From contig NZ_KB902186.1 in the NCBI RefSeq assembly GCF_000379425.1, positions 1 to 64,000 of the forward strand: DNA of 64,000 nt, given 5' to 3'. The DNA is from Corynebacterium lubricantis DSM 45231 (GTDB taxonomy: Bacteria; Actinomycetota; Actinomycetes; Mycobacteriales; Mycobacteriaceae). Below are positions 45,772 to 54,443 of this stretch, one piece after another. Made by a program: the position numbers and the translations under genes. The number at the start of each line of letters is the position of its first letter. Position 1 is the stretch's first letter. The notes beneath the pieces were generated by a model. It saw only the letters and a program-made list of their open reading frames with translations, made no database searches and had not been told where the DNA came from.

Positions 45772-46335
45772 CTAGATCAGCTCTGCTCCAGCAGCGTGGA
45801 CTTCGTTGAGTGCTTGGTCTCCGCGCTTGTTGTCTACTGCGGCGCACATTCCGGTGAGAACGCGGACCTGGAAGCCTTCCTTAATGCCGTCGAGCGCTGT
45901 TGCTCGGACGCAGTGGTCGGTAGCGATACCGCAGATATCAATAGCATCGACATTCTTCTCGCGGAGCCAATCCGCGAGCAAAACACCCTCAGATTTTCCT
46001 TCGAAGCCGGAGTAAGCAGCTTCGTATTCTCCCTTGCGGAAGAAGGCCACGATCTTTGACGTGTCAATCGCCGAGTGAATCGCAGCGCCTTCGGTGTCGG
46101 CCTTGCAGTGCACTGGCCAGGAGTCAATGAAATCGGGATGTACGGAAAAGTGGCTGCCCGGATCGATATGCCAATCTTGTGTGGCCACGACGTGGGTGTA
46201 TTCGTTGAGGTCTGCAGTTTCGGAACCGAGGAAGCTGCCGATCAGGGCAGCCACCTCAGGTCCGCGTTCGGTGGCAAGGCTGCCGGTGCAGAAATCATTT
46301 TGGACATCGACGATGATCAGAGCGCGAGTAGTCAT
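45772..46335 (-). CDS. pncA: Nicotinamidase
   Basis: Hydrolyses nicotinamide to nicotinate for NAD salvage, and would activate pyrazinamide. 187 residues: ALIIVDVQNDFCTGSLA with catalytic Asp near residue 10, TQDWHIDPGSHFS metal-binding Asp/His residues, FRKGEYEAAYSGFEG with the catalytic Lys, and ICGIATDHCVRATALDG with the nucleophile Cys. TAGAAT (46342-46347) lies 6 nt before the ATG, suggesting a leaderless transcript. The product feeds PncB, encoded 20 kb away. Confidence 0.94.
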   Translation of the reverse strand: MTTRALIIVDVQNDFCTGSLATERGPEVAALIGSFLGSETADLNEYTHVVATQDWHIDPGSHFSVHPDFIDSWPVHCKADTEGAAIHSAIDTSKIVAFFRKGEYEAAYSGFEGKSEGVLLADWLREKNVDAIDICGIATDHCVRATALDGIKEGFQVRVLTGMCAAVDNKRGDQALNEVHAAGAELI

Positions 46336-46373
46336 AGCGCCATTCTAGCGCCACGACTTCGCCAACAGGCAGG

Positions 46374-46874
46374 TTAATTGTCGTGGTCCTTCAACCACGC
46401 CACCGCATTGGCGACGATTTCCGAAGGCGATTCGGCGATATCGAACACATCACCGCGCTCGTCGGTCCGCAGCTCCTCGAGCGTCTCCAGCTGCGAGTCC
46501 AACAATGACGCCGGCATGAAGTGTCCGGGGCGCTCCGACATCCGGGAGTAGAGGAGGTCCCTGCTGCCGTGTACATGGATAAACACCGCATCAGGTGCGT
46601 ACTCGCGGATCTTGTCGCGGTACGAACGCTTCAGCGAGCTGCAACCAATAATGCCGCCGTCAGGGTGGTCGACGAGCCATTCGCCGATGTGCTGCAGCCA
46701 CGGCCAGCGGTCATCGTCGCTAAGCGGAATGCCTTGCGCCATCTTGTCGATGTTGTTTTGGGTGTGCAGATCATCACCGTCCTTGTAAGGCAGCTCGAGG
46801 GCCTCGCCCAGCATGGCACCGACGGTGGACTTTCCCGAGCCGGATACGCCCATAACGACGATGTGTTTAGACAT
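46374..46874 (-). CDS. gntK: Gluconokinase
   Basis: Phosphorylates gluconate to 6-phosphogluconate, which enters the pentose phosphate pathway. 166 residues with a Walker A motif VMGVSGSGKSTVGAML near the N-terminus, KDGDDLHTQNNIDKMAQGIPL and DDDRWPWL (substrate site), CSSLKRSYRD and SRMSERPGHFMPASLL (lid/Arg region). The ATG at 46874 follows GGAGGTCACA; the frame extends upstream to 47012 but without support. A GntR1-like site lies in its promoter and a candidate gntR1 is in this window. Confidence 0.92.
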   Translation of the reverse strand: MSKHIVVMGVSGSGKSTVGAMLGEALELPYKDGDDLHTQNNIDKMAQGIPLSDDDRWPWLQHIGEWLVDHPDGGIIGCSSLKRSYRDKIREYAPDAVFIHVHGSRDLLYSRMSERPGHFMPASLLDSQLETLEELRTDERGDVFDIAESPSEIVANAVAWLKDHDN

Positions 46875-46912
46875 TGTGACCTCCAACGAAAGTAAATGTG
46901 TGATTTTGTGGC

Positions 46913-46960
46913 CTAATGTATCTAGGATACTCCAGGCAGGGAGCAATTGATAGTATCTTT
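46913..46960. promoter_or_regulatory. Candidate GntR1 sites upstream of gntK
   Basis: ATTGATAGTATCTTT (46946-46960) matches 10 of 15 positions of the GntR1/GntR2 consensus as I recall it (TATGATAGTACCAAT), including the TGATAGTA core. About 25 bp closer to gntK is the inverted repeat GTATC-TAG-GATAC (46918-46930). Both lie 40-90 bp upstream of the gntK start. Inferred. Confidence 0.4.
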
Positions 46961-47038
46961 TGGTAATGGGGGCATGCTTAGCGACGAGAAACCGGGCGCG
47001 GAAATATTGCACACGCCCGGTTCTAGCTTGTCACATCA

Positions 47039-49209
47039 CTAATCCTTGGAAGGCTCCATTGGATTATTCTCATCTGGCAGCTCATTTTCCGTCGGAGCGG
47101 CCTTCAGTGACGCATCGTTAGGCAATGAGTCTGGGTACTTCGAGCGGAAGATCGCGGCGATGAACTCGGCAATCTGCTTGTAGGTCACAGACCCGGTGTT
47201 GAGCACGATGTCGTAATCGGAATCGTGGTTTGGATCCCACGAGTAGAGTCGATCGGACATCTCAGCACGGATCCGGTCCTCAGTGATGCACTGTTCGCGG
47301 GCTTCCTTATAGCTCAATCCAGTTTGTGCCATGACACGCTCGGTGCGCTTCTCAATCGGAGCAACCAGGCGCACGTGGATGGCACCGTAGACATCACCCA
47401 GAACGTGGGCGCCGTTGCGTCCGAGGATCACGCCACCATTATCAACTGCATTGAGGACGAACTCGGTGTTTTGGCTTGCAAGATTCCGGTTCGCGGATTG
47501 TGCTGTTGCAGAGTCCAAATCACCGTCGTTAATACCACCCGCGGAAACTGCGCGCATCCAGCGGTCGAATGTGTTGTCAGAGATGAGGTCCTTCTTCTCC
47601 ACCTGAGCCAGTTCGGAGGAGCTGAAGGCCTGACCGATGTATTCGACACCGAGTTCCTTCGCCACCATTGGCGCAATATCTGTGGCACCGGAACCGCGGA
47701 GTCCGAAGACGGTCACGATTGGCGGATGGTTGTCTTCTGCCTTGCGCAGCAGGGTCTTACGTCCATCACCGACAAGAGTGTCTTCGGCCATAACAGTGCG
47801 GGAAGGATCGACATCCTTGGCCTTACCAATCGCAGCCTGGGTGCGACGCTCATTCAAATCCGTGATGATTCCCTCGTGGGTTTTCGCATCCAGTGGGTAG
47901 CGCACCATCACAAGAATTGCGACAAGAGCGAAGGCCGCGGTGACGAGACCAAAGGCGACGCTAATGCCGTGGATAGCTTCTGGGGTCTGGGTTGCGGCAC
48001 CGGAGACGTAACCGTAGGCGCCGATGATAGCGCCACCAAGCCAACCACCAACACCCTGTCCGACCTTACGGGTAAAGGAGAGGATGGAGTAGGAACCGCC
48101 CTCAGCGCGGATGCCGGTCTTCCACTCGCCGTAGTCAACGGTGTCGGCCTGCATCGAGAACATCAACGAGTTAGTGCCGCCATTGCCAAGGCCGTAGATG
48201 AACCAGGCGATGATTGCCAGTGGGAGAGCGCCGTTTGGCACAAAGTACAGCAGCAAGAAACCGAGGATGATCAGGATGCCGTACCCAATGTAGCCATTGC
48301 GCTTGCCGAAGCGTTTGGTCACAGTAGGTACAAATGAAGCAGCGAGGATGGTGCCCACTGTGGATGCTGCAGTCAGGAAGACTACCAGCCAGCGTTGCCG
48401 AGCACGTCACGGGCCCAGTACATACCAATCGCGTTAAAAATGAAGTTTGCAGTCAGCAGGAAGAAGGCACCGCTACAGAGAATGATCAGTGGCCGGTTCT
48501 GGCGGACCATCTTCATTGTGTTCTTGAAGGAGATCTCGCCCTGGCCACGAGGAACAACCTCGCGGGAGTTTGCGAAACAGATCAGGTACAAAATCACGGC
48601 GATGACGCCGAGGATGATACAGGTAATGGTGAACCTGAGGCGGATACCGTCTGCTGTGGTGTCCTCGAACTGTGGTGCGACGACTGCAGAGAGGACAACC
48701 GTGGTCAGCGAGGATGCGATGGAACGGGCACCCGTGAGCTTGGAACGATCGACTGGGTCCTGCGTCATTGCGGAAGCAAGGGAGCCGTAAGGGATGTTCA
48801 CAAACGAGTAGGCCAGCTGGAAGGCCGCGTCGAAGAGGAAGATCCAGGCGATGGTGGCTGTGTTACTCAGCCCTGCCGGGGTGGAGAACAGCAGGACGAA
48901 AACGATGGCCAGTGGGGTGGAACCGAAAAGGATCCATGGGCGGAGCCTGCCCCAGCGGGTATTGGCTCGGTCGACTGTCTGGCCAGCGATCAGGTCAGCG
49001 AAGCCAGCCCAGATCTTGGTAATACCGTAAATGGCGCCGGCGACACCGGCTGTCAGGCCTGCGATGTCCGTCATGTAGACCATGAGGAACATGGACGTCA
49101 TCATGAACGACAAGTTGTTAGCAACATCGCCAAATGTATAGGTGAGAATTCTGTGGCCGGGCAACTTGGTGTCCGCCGCATTCACCTGTTGTTTGGTTGT
49201 GGTGGTCAT
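47039..49209 (-). pseudogene. GPH-type sugar:cation symporter fused to a cytidylate-kinase-like domain, frameshifted
   Basis: The frame starting at ATG 49209 (GGAG upstream) encodes the first half of a glycoside-pentoside-hexuronide symporter (FGDVANNLSF, DRANTRWGRLRPWILFG) and stops at 48382 after VLGNAGW. A second frame continues without a gap: LVVFLTAASTVGTILAASF..., SMQADTVDYGEWKTG (a GPH signature) and the last helices. It then runs through DAKTHEGIITDLNERR into a Cytidylate_kin2-like P-loop domain (VTVFGLRGSGATDIAPMVA, ILGRNGAHVL, VRLVAPIEKRTERV). The coding strand reads two CTGG units at 48385-48392 where three would keep the frame, so loss of one 4-bp unit explains the break. Last gene of the hexuronate operon. 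Confidence 0.8.
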
Positions 49210-49234
49210 TTTCACTCCTAGAGGTGACCGTGGA

Positions 49235-49267
49235 AGCAGGTAAGCAGGGGAGTCGCTTACTTACCTG
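49235..49267. promoter_or_regulatory. Inverted repeat before the transporter gene
   Basis: GCAGGTAAG (49235-49243) and CTTACCTGC (49259-49267) form a perfect 9-bp inverted repeat with a 15-bp spacer, about 25 bp upstream of the transporter start. It could be an operator or a 5'-leader hairpin limiting read-through from uxaB. Confidence 0.45.
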
Positions 49268-49399
49268 CGACTGGCCCACAAACCGATGTATAAGACTTTT
49301 GAATAATGCGAAACTGCCCTTTTGAATTATCTTGAGCGCGTAATTTCAGGGGACCTGGGGGAGAAACCCGTGAAGGGTTCCTCCGTGAACTTCTTACAA

Positions 49400-50761
49400 T
49401 CAGCTCAACTCCTTCAAATCCCCGTTGATCGAACGGATCAGTGCCAAAGCTTGCTCATTGTTCGCTAGGTCTTCGTCGAGCGCCGCGACCAATGCCTTGA
49501 CCGGATCGGCATCCTTGCGCGCCTGGTCAAGCTCTGCGGCACGCGCATCTTGGATCTCGTCGGCACGCAGAATGTACTCGACCCACGAGGCGATCGAGAG
49601 CGCGGCACCGGCACCGTCACGTCCGGCGGCAAGCTCCGCCTTCATGATGGGCACGGCACGCATGCGCTGCTTGGTGCCACCGTCGATAGCAATCTGAGCA
49701 AGGTTATGGCGGATCCGAGGATTCTCGAAGCGCTCGATCAGCTGCTCGCGGTAGCCAGGAACATCCAGGCCGTCGGCGGTGAGGTGGTGAGCAGCCTCGT
49801 CCCAGAGCTGGTTGACTCGTGCGCGCACGTCGTCGTCGTTAATTGCTTCGGCGACTGTGTCGTACCCCTTGAGCTGACCGTAATAGGCCATCAGCGAGTG
49901 AGAACCGTTGAGCAGCCACAACTTGCGACGCTCGAATTGCTCGATGTCATCGACGAAGATGGCACCAGCGCGCTCCCACTCAGGGCGACCCGCAGGGAAG
50001 CCTCCCTCGATGACCCACGAGGCGAAAGGCTCGGTGACAACAGGTGCCTGATCCGCGAAACCGGTTTGCTGCTCGACGTCGGCGATCAGCTCGTCCGTGG
50101 TGGCCGGGGTAATGCGGTCGATCGACGTGGATGGGAAGGTGACTTCCTCCTCGATCCACTCCGCAAGCTCCGGATCGACTTCGCGGGCCATGCCGCAGAC
50201 TGAAGCCTGGGTTAGCGGACCATTTTCTGCGACGTTGTCACAGCTCATCACGGCGATGCCACCCAACCCTGCGGCCCGGCGGGCTTGCAGGCCTGCGATG
50301 ATGCGACCGGCCGCAGTGTCCAAGGACTCCGGGTCACCGGCCTTGAGCGCCGCAAGATCTGAAATCACGTCGGGGCTCGAGGTGTTCAAAGAACCGTCCT
50401 CGGCCAAGTGGTAGCCAGCCTCGGTGACTGTCAGGGTGATGACCGCGACTTCTTCAGAGGCGACGAGTTCCTTGAAACGCTCAAGGTTCGTGGCAGGCTG
50501 TGCCTCGACGAGCGAAGTGATGACCTCAGGAGAGTCCCCGTCGCCGGAACGGGTGACCAGCGTGTACAGGCCGTCTTGTGGCTTGAGGGCATCCGCGACA
50601 CCGGCGCTGCGGCCGGTGAAGGAAGCATATCCCCAGCTCGGATCGGACTTTTCGGTGTACCACACCTGGTGTGCGCGGTGGAACGCGCCAAGACCGACGT
50701 GGACGAGGCGAACGGCGGGAGCCGGCGCGTCATAGTTTGTGCGATTGAGTGCCTGGCTCAT
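49400..50761 (-). CDS. uxuB: Mannitol dehydrogenase family protein, probable fructuronate reductase
   Basis: A 453-residue NAD-dependent polyol dehydrogenase expected to reduce D-fructuronate to D-mannonate. VRLVHVGLGAFHRAHQVWY holds the N-terminal dinucleotide-binding glycine motif, VMSCDNVAENG the central region, and KLWLLNGSHSLMAYYGQLKG the catalytic Lys-N-x-x-H site of the long-chain mannitol dehydrogenase family. It overlaps uxaC by 4 bp (ATGA), so coupling to glucuronate isomerase supports a hexuronate role; tagaturonate or mannitol as substrate cannot be excluded from sequence. Confidence 0.83.
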   Translation of the reverse strand: MSQALNRTNYDAPAPAVRLVHVGLGAFHRAHQVWYTEKSDPSWGYASFTGRSAGVADALKPQDGLYTLVTRSGDGDSPEVITSLVEAQPATNLERFKELVASEEVAVITLTVTEAGYHLAEDGSLNTSSPDVISDLAALKAGDPESLDTAAGRIIAGLQARRAAGLGGIAVMSCDNVAENGPLTQASVCGMAREVDPELAEWIEEEVTFPSTSIDRITPATTDELIADVEQQTGFADQAPVVTEPFASWVIEGGFPAGRPEWERAGAIFVDDIEQFERRKLWLLNGSHSLMAYYGQLKGYDTVAEAINDDDVRARVNQLWDEAAHHLTADGLDVPGYREQLIERFENPRIRHNLAQIAIDGGTKQRMRAVPIMKAELAAGRDGAGAALSIASWVEYILRADEIQDARAAELDQARKDADPVKALVAALDEDLANNEQALALIRSINGDLKELS

Positions 50762-52164
50762 AGCTTGAACGTCCTCCTTGGCGATGCGTCGATGAGATCG
50801 ACGATGATTTCTGCTGCGCGGTCTTCGGTGATGCGGTGCTCTGCGACGAGTTTGGCCAGGTAGCCTGCCTCAACGCGACGAGAGGTGTTGTGGCGCGCCG
50901 GGATGGAGCAGTACGCGCGAGTGTCATCGATGAAGCCGGAGTAGCGGGAGAAACCGGTAGTACCAGTGGTGGCGGAGCGGAATCGTGCCATCGCGTCGAT
51001 CTCGTCGATAAACCACCATGGTGCACCTGCGTAGACCGCAGGGTAGTAGCCAGCCAGAGGACCGATCTCGCGGGAGAAGGTGGTCTCATCGATGGTGAAG
51101 AGGACGAAGTTGAAGTCCTTGTTCTCGCCGAAGCTAGACAACAGTGGCTGCAGGGCCTTGGTGTATTCCATCTGGAATGGGATGTCGTGGCCGACATCGG
51201 CGCCGTACTTCTCAAACGCAGAGGTGGAGTGATTGCGGTACACACCTGGGTGCAAGGTCATGACCAGGCCGTCATCTTGGGCCATTTCGGCCATGCGGTA
51301 GGTCATGTTGGCCTCGAAGGCATAAGCCTCGTCCCAGGTCCAGGAGCCGTCACGGCCCTTGTCGAAGAGGCGAGAGGCTTCCGCGGCGTCGAGCGGGGTC
51401 GATTCCGCGTTGTGCGTGCCGTGGTCAGAGGAGGTGCCGCCGTGCTCCTTAAAGAATTGACGACGATTGCGCAGTCCCTCAAGGTAGCCCTCGTAGCCCG
51501 TCTTGCCGCCACCGTAGAGATCGATGAGCTGTTCGACATTAGACGCGAACTTCGCGTTATAGAACTTGGTGTGAGCGTCTGGGCGGAAGGTTGGCAGGAC
51601 GCGAGGGGTAAACGTTGGATCGTCGGCAAGCGTCTTGTGTGCCTTGAGATCGTCGAGCGGATCGTCGGTGGTGGCCAGCACCTCTAGGTTGAAGGATTCG
51701 GCCAGTGCGCGTGGGCGGAAATCAGGTCGCGCGATGATTGCCGAGAGTTCGTCGTAAAGATCATCGGCGTTTTCGCCTGAGATCCGGTCGGGGTTGATGC
51801 CGAAGACGTGCTCGAACTCCTGCTCTACCCAGTAACCGGTGGCGGTTCCTGTGTAAAGCGCCCAGTTGGAGCAGAAGATCCGCCAAGCTTCCTTCGGATC
51901 GGCTTCGTGGCCTCCCACGCCGAGCTCGGAGAGCTCGTAGCCTGCGGAGTGCAGTACGCGTGTGAGGTAGTGGTCAGGGGAAATTAGCAGCTTGGTTGGG
52001 TCCGGGAACGCGGCATCGTCCACGAACATTTGGGCCTCGAGGTGGCCGTGGGGAGAGATGATAGGCAGATCTTCGACATTGGCCAGGAGCCTGCGGGCAA
52101 TCTCGCGGGTCCCGGGGTCTGCCGGTAGTAAGCGGTCAGGGTGGGATGCATGTGAGCTACTCAT
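50758..52164 (-). CDS. uxaC: Glucuronate (uronate) isomerase
   Basis: Converts D-glucuronate to D-fructuronate, and galacturonate to tagaturonate. 468 residues of the UxaC/amidohydrolase-fold family: LPIISPHGHLEAQMF with the metal-binding HGH near residue 40, LEVLATTDDPLDDLKAH, RVLPTFRPDAH, MTLHPGVYRNHS, FNFVLFTIDETTF and RYSGFIDDTRAYCSIPARH. All family landmarks are present and length is normal. The next gene encodes the reductase for its product. No mannonate dehydratase or KDG kinase is seen in the window. Confidence 0.94.
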   Translation of the reverse strand: MSSSHASHPDRLLPADPGTREIARRLLANVEDLPIISPHGHLEAQMFVDDAAFPDPTKLLISPDHYLTRVLHSAGYELSELGVGGHEADPKEAWRIFCSNWALYTGTATGYWVEQEFEHVFGINPDRISGENADDLYDELSAIIARPDFRPRALAESFNLEVLATTDDPLDDLKAHKTLADDPTFTPRVLPTFRPDAHTKFYNAKFASNVEQLIDLYGGGKTGYEGYLEGLRNRRQFFKEHGGTSSDHGTHNAESTPLDAAEASRLFDKGRDGSWTWDEAYAFEANMTYRMAEMAQDDGLVMTLHPGVYRNHSTSAFEKYGADVGHDIPFQMEYTKALQPLLSSFGENKDFNFVLFTIDETTFSREIGPLAGYYPAVYAGAPWWFIDEIDAMARFRSATTGTTGFSRYSGFIDDTRAYCSIPARHNTSRRVEAGYLAKLVAEHRITEDRAAEIIVDLIDASPRRTFKL

Positions 52165-52258
52165 AGATCCATTGTCAGCTACGATTTAACTCACATTCAA
52201 GCAGTTGCCAGTTGTTGCATCACTTTCTTGGTGTGACTTTTCCCATGTCCCCGAAATT

Positions 52259-53020
52259 TTACAGCCACGCCTTGAGCGTATCGCTCAAAACTGGCCCCAG
52301 GCCCATTTGCCACTTCGGGCCCCACGTCAGCCGACGCACACCGAGATCTTTGAGTCCTTGCAGATCAGCCGGAGTCTGAGCGATCGGATCCGTGGTGACG
52401 TTAAGAGGAAGGTTTGTTGCCGCGACGAGCCGCTTAATTTGTTCCGCTGAGGTGGCCGCGACGGGGTACAAGGAGCGCGCACCGGCATCAGCCATGAGCT
52501 TCATGCGCTTGATGGCCTCGGCCTCTGGATCATCGAAGACCGACTCACCGTGCTTCATTGCATCGGTGCGACCATTAATCACGAACTCGAGATCAAGTTC
52601 ATCGGCTGCTGCGCGAACACCTGCGATGTACTCCGCATGCTCCTCTGCGCTGCGAATTCGTCCGCCGTCAACGTGGACCGTGTCCTCGATATTTGCACCC
52701 ACTGCGCCGGTTTCGGCGACGCGGTGCAAGAGGTCAGAAGGGGACAGGCCGTAACCGGATTCCACGTCGACAGAGACGGGGATGGAAACGGACTCGACGA
52801 TGTTCCTGGTGATAGCCATGTAATGGCTAAAGTCCATCTTCTCGCCGTCCTCTCCGCCGATTGCATTGGCCACGGGGTGGGAGCCGATGGAGAGGAACTT
52901 AAAGCCCGCCTTTTCGACGATTTGTGCACTCCAAACGTCCCAGACTGTAGGCAGGACGAGAGTGTCTCCGGAAGCGTGGGCAGCAGATAGTGTGTGGGCG
53001 AGTTCGCGATTGATAGACAT
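52259..53020 (-). CDS. Isocitrate lyase / PEP mutase superfamily protein
   Basis: A 253-residue alpha/beta-barrel protein of the PEP mutase/isocitrate lyase superfamily. It shows the substrate region SIGSHPVANAIGGEDGE near residues 45-59, the Mg-binding strand SVDVESGYG near residue 84, VGANIEDTV and FVINGRTDA. The KKCGH-type catalytic loop of true isocitrate and methylisocitrate lyases is absent, so C-C lyase activity on those substrates is unlikely. AAGGAG precedes the ATG. It sits between lacI and uxaC in one direction, so its substrate may be a 2-oxo acid from hexuronate breakdown, but this is a guess. Confidence 0.8.
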   Translation of the reverse strand: MSINRELAHTLSAAHASGDTLVLPTVWDVWSAQIVEKAGFKFLSIGSHPVANAIGGEDGEKMDFSHYMAITRNIVESVSIPVSVDVESGYGLSPSDLLHRVAETGAVGANIEDTVHVDGGRIRSAEEHAEYIAGVRAAADELDLEFVINGRTDAMKHGESVFDDPEAEAIKRMKLMADAGARSLYPVAATSAEQIKRLVAATNLPLNVTTDPIAQTPADLQGLKDLGVRRLTWGPKWQMGLGPVLSDTLKAWL

Positions 53021-53089
53021 GGGATCAGTTCTCCTTAGGTGTCCGAATTTATGCGAGTAAAATCGGTGAAAGTGAGTGTGGCGCCCATC

Positions 53090-54211
53090 CTAACGAGTTT
53101 CGGCGCGCGCCGTTTCCGCGCGCAAGGTGGATCCCCTGACGATGAGTCGGGTGGGAAGCACGCGTGGTTTTGTCAGTGGTTTCTTGACTCCGCGGATCAA
53201 CGCGATGAGGTTGGCGGCCGATACTCGGCCAACGGCTCGCAGTGGACCTGCAACCGTGGTGATGCGGGGAGAGGCAAGGCTGGCGACCTCAATATTGTCG
53301 AATCCAGCGATGAGTACGTCTTCTGGAATCGCGATGTTTTCCATCGTGGCCTGATAATGAAAACCGGCCGCGCTGAGATCGTTGAAGCAGACAACGGCAT
53401 CAGTGGGGTGTTTCTTCCATTGCTGAAAAGCCTCTTGGCCACCGCGAATGTCGGGTGTGGACAACTGGATTTTGTTTAGTTTTACGGAGGCTTTCCGCTC
53501 AGTGGCGCCACTCTGGCCAGATTGACCAGGCTTATACCGGGTGATCAGAGGAGTGTCGTCATTTCCATTTCCGTCGAAAGTATCGCGTAGGGCGCGCCAC
53601 CGCATGGAGTCTGCCCAAGAATCGCTCGGCCATGACAGGTACGTGACAGAGCGGGCACCTTGGTCGGCGAGATGGTTGGCTAGGCGGATGGCGCCGTCGT
53701 AGTTGTCAACGAGCACGCTGGGCACGCCGGGAACAGGGCGGTTTACTGCCACCGTGGGTGTGGTCCGCGCTATTTTTTGGATGTCCGCATTGGTCAGCCG
53801 AGACGAGGCAAGAATTAGGCCATCGACGTGTGGCAATACTTTCTCTATCGCGGTACGTGCCTTTATTCCGGATTCTTGTACATCGCTGGCATGGACCCAG
53901 ACATCTTCAACCCAGCCTGCGTGCGAGGCCCCGCGGAGAATCTCAACGAAAAATTGGTTCCGTAGGTCGGCTGCAATGAATCCGATGACGTCCTTATTCT
54001 GACTCACAGTGTTACGAGTTTCTAAGGTCGACCGGTAGCCAAGTTCCGCTGCAATGGTGCGGATTTTCTCTGCGGTGGTGAAGCTGACTCGGTCCGGTCG
54101 GGAAAAGGCGCGAGAAACCGTTGAAGGGGACACACCCGCGACTTCCGCAATATCGTAAATTGTGACCGGTGGTGTGGATTGCGGGCTCAGATCAGGCCGT
54201 TCCGGGGTCAT
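53090..54211 (-). CDS. LacI-family transcriptional regulator of the hexuronate locus
   Basis: A 373-residue repressor. The helix-turn-helix VTIYDIAEVAGVSPSTVSRA (about residues 16-35) and hinge precede a periplasmic-binding-like effector domain (DVIGFIAADLRNQFFVEIL, DGLILASSRL, VLVDNYDGAIRLANHL, VVCFNDLSAAGFHY, IAGFDNIEVASLASPRITTV). The family normally senses sugars; location upstream of uxaC/uxuB and the transporter makes a hexuronate derivative the likely inducer. AAGGTGGAGG precedes the ATG. It carries an extra Ser/Gln/Gly-rich insertion (KPGQSGQSGATERK) near residue 222. Confidence 0.88.
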   Translation of the reverse strand: MTPERPDLSPQSTPPVTIYDIAEVAGVSPSTVSRAFSRPDRVSFTTAEKIRTIAAELGYRSTLETRNTVSQNKDVIGFIAADLRNQFFVEILRGASHAGWVEDVWVHASDVQESGIKARTAIEKVLPHVDGLILASSRLTNADIQKIARTTPTVAVNRPVPGVPSVLVDNYDGAIRLANHLADQGARSVTYLSWPSDSWADSMRWRALRDTFDGNGNDDTPLITRYKPGQSGQSGATERKASVKLNKIQLSTPDIRGGQEAFQQWKKHPTDAVVCFNDLSAAGFHYQATMENIAIPEDVLIAGFDNIEVASLASPRITTVAGPLRAVGRVSAANLIALIRGVKKPLTKPRVLPTRLIVRGSTLRAETARAETR

Positions 54212-54410
54212 AGACCTCCACCTTAGCTGTAGAAGCGATTCAAATTTGGGTTCTCCAAATAAAAAAGATGGTCATATCAGCAAATGTCTTATGTATATGC
54301 TATGCACGATAAGGTGCCTGGTGATAAAGTCCAAAAGTGTCACGGGAAGTGATGAACCCGCTGGCACTGATGCCTAAAGAACTTCATGTGCATTAGGTTG
54401 AACAATGTAT

Positions 54411-54442
54411 GAGAGGCGCGACAGTGATGAGTCGCGCCTCTC
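54411..54442. terminator. Hairpin after pabC
   Basis: GAGAGGCGCGAC (54411-54422) pairs perfectly over 12 bp with GTCGCGCCTCTC (54431-54442), 8-nt loop. It lies 1 bp past the pabC stop. No T-tract follows in the minus direction; in the plus direction GCTAATTTT follows. Probably a terminator, possibly Rho-assisted. Confidence 0.55.
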
Positions 54443-54443
54443 G

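Noticed and set aside
46985..47022. Hairpin AACCGGGCG/CGCCCGGTT as terminator of the transporter gene
   Set aside because: A 9-bp stem with a 15-nt loop and no T-tract on either side; too weak to list as a terminator.
47225..48337. Plus-strand frame opposite the transporter-kinase gene
   Set aside because: The minus-strand frame carries recognisable symporter and P-loop motifs; the plus frame has none.
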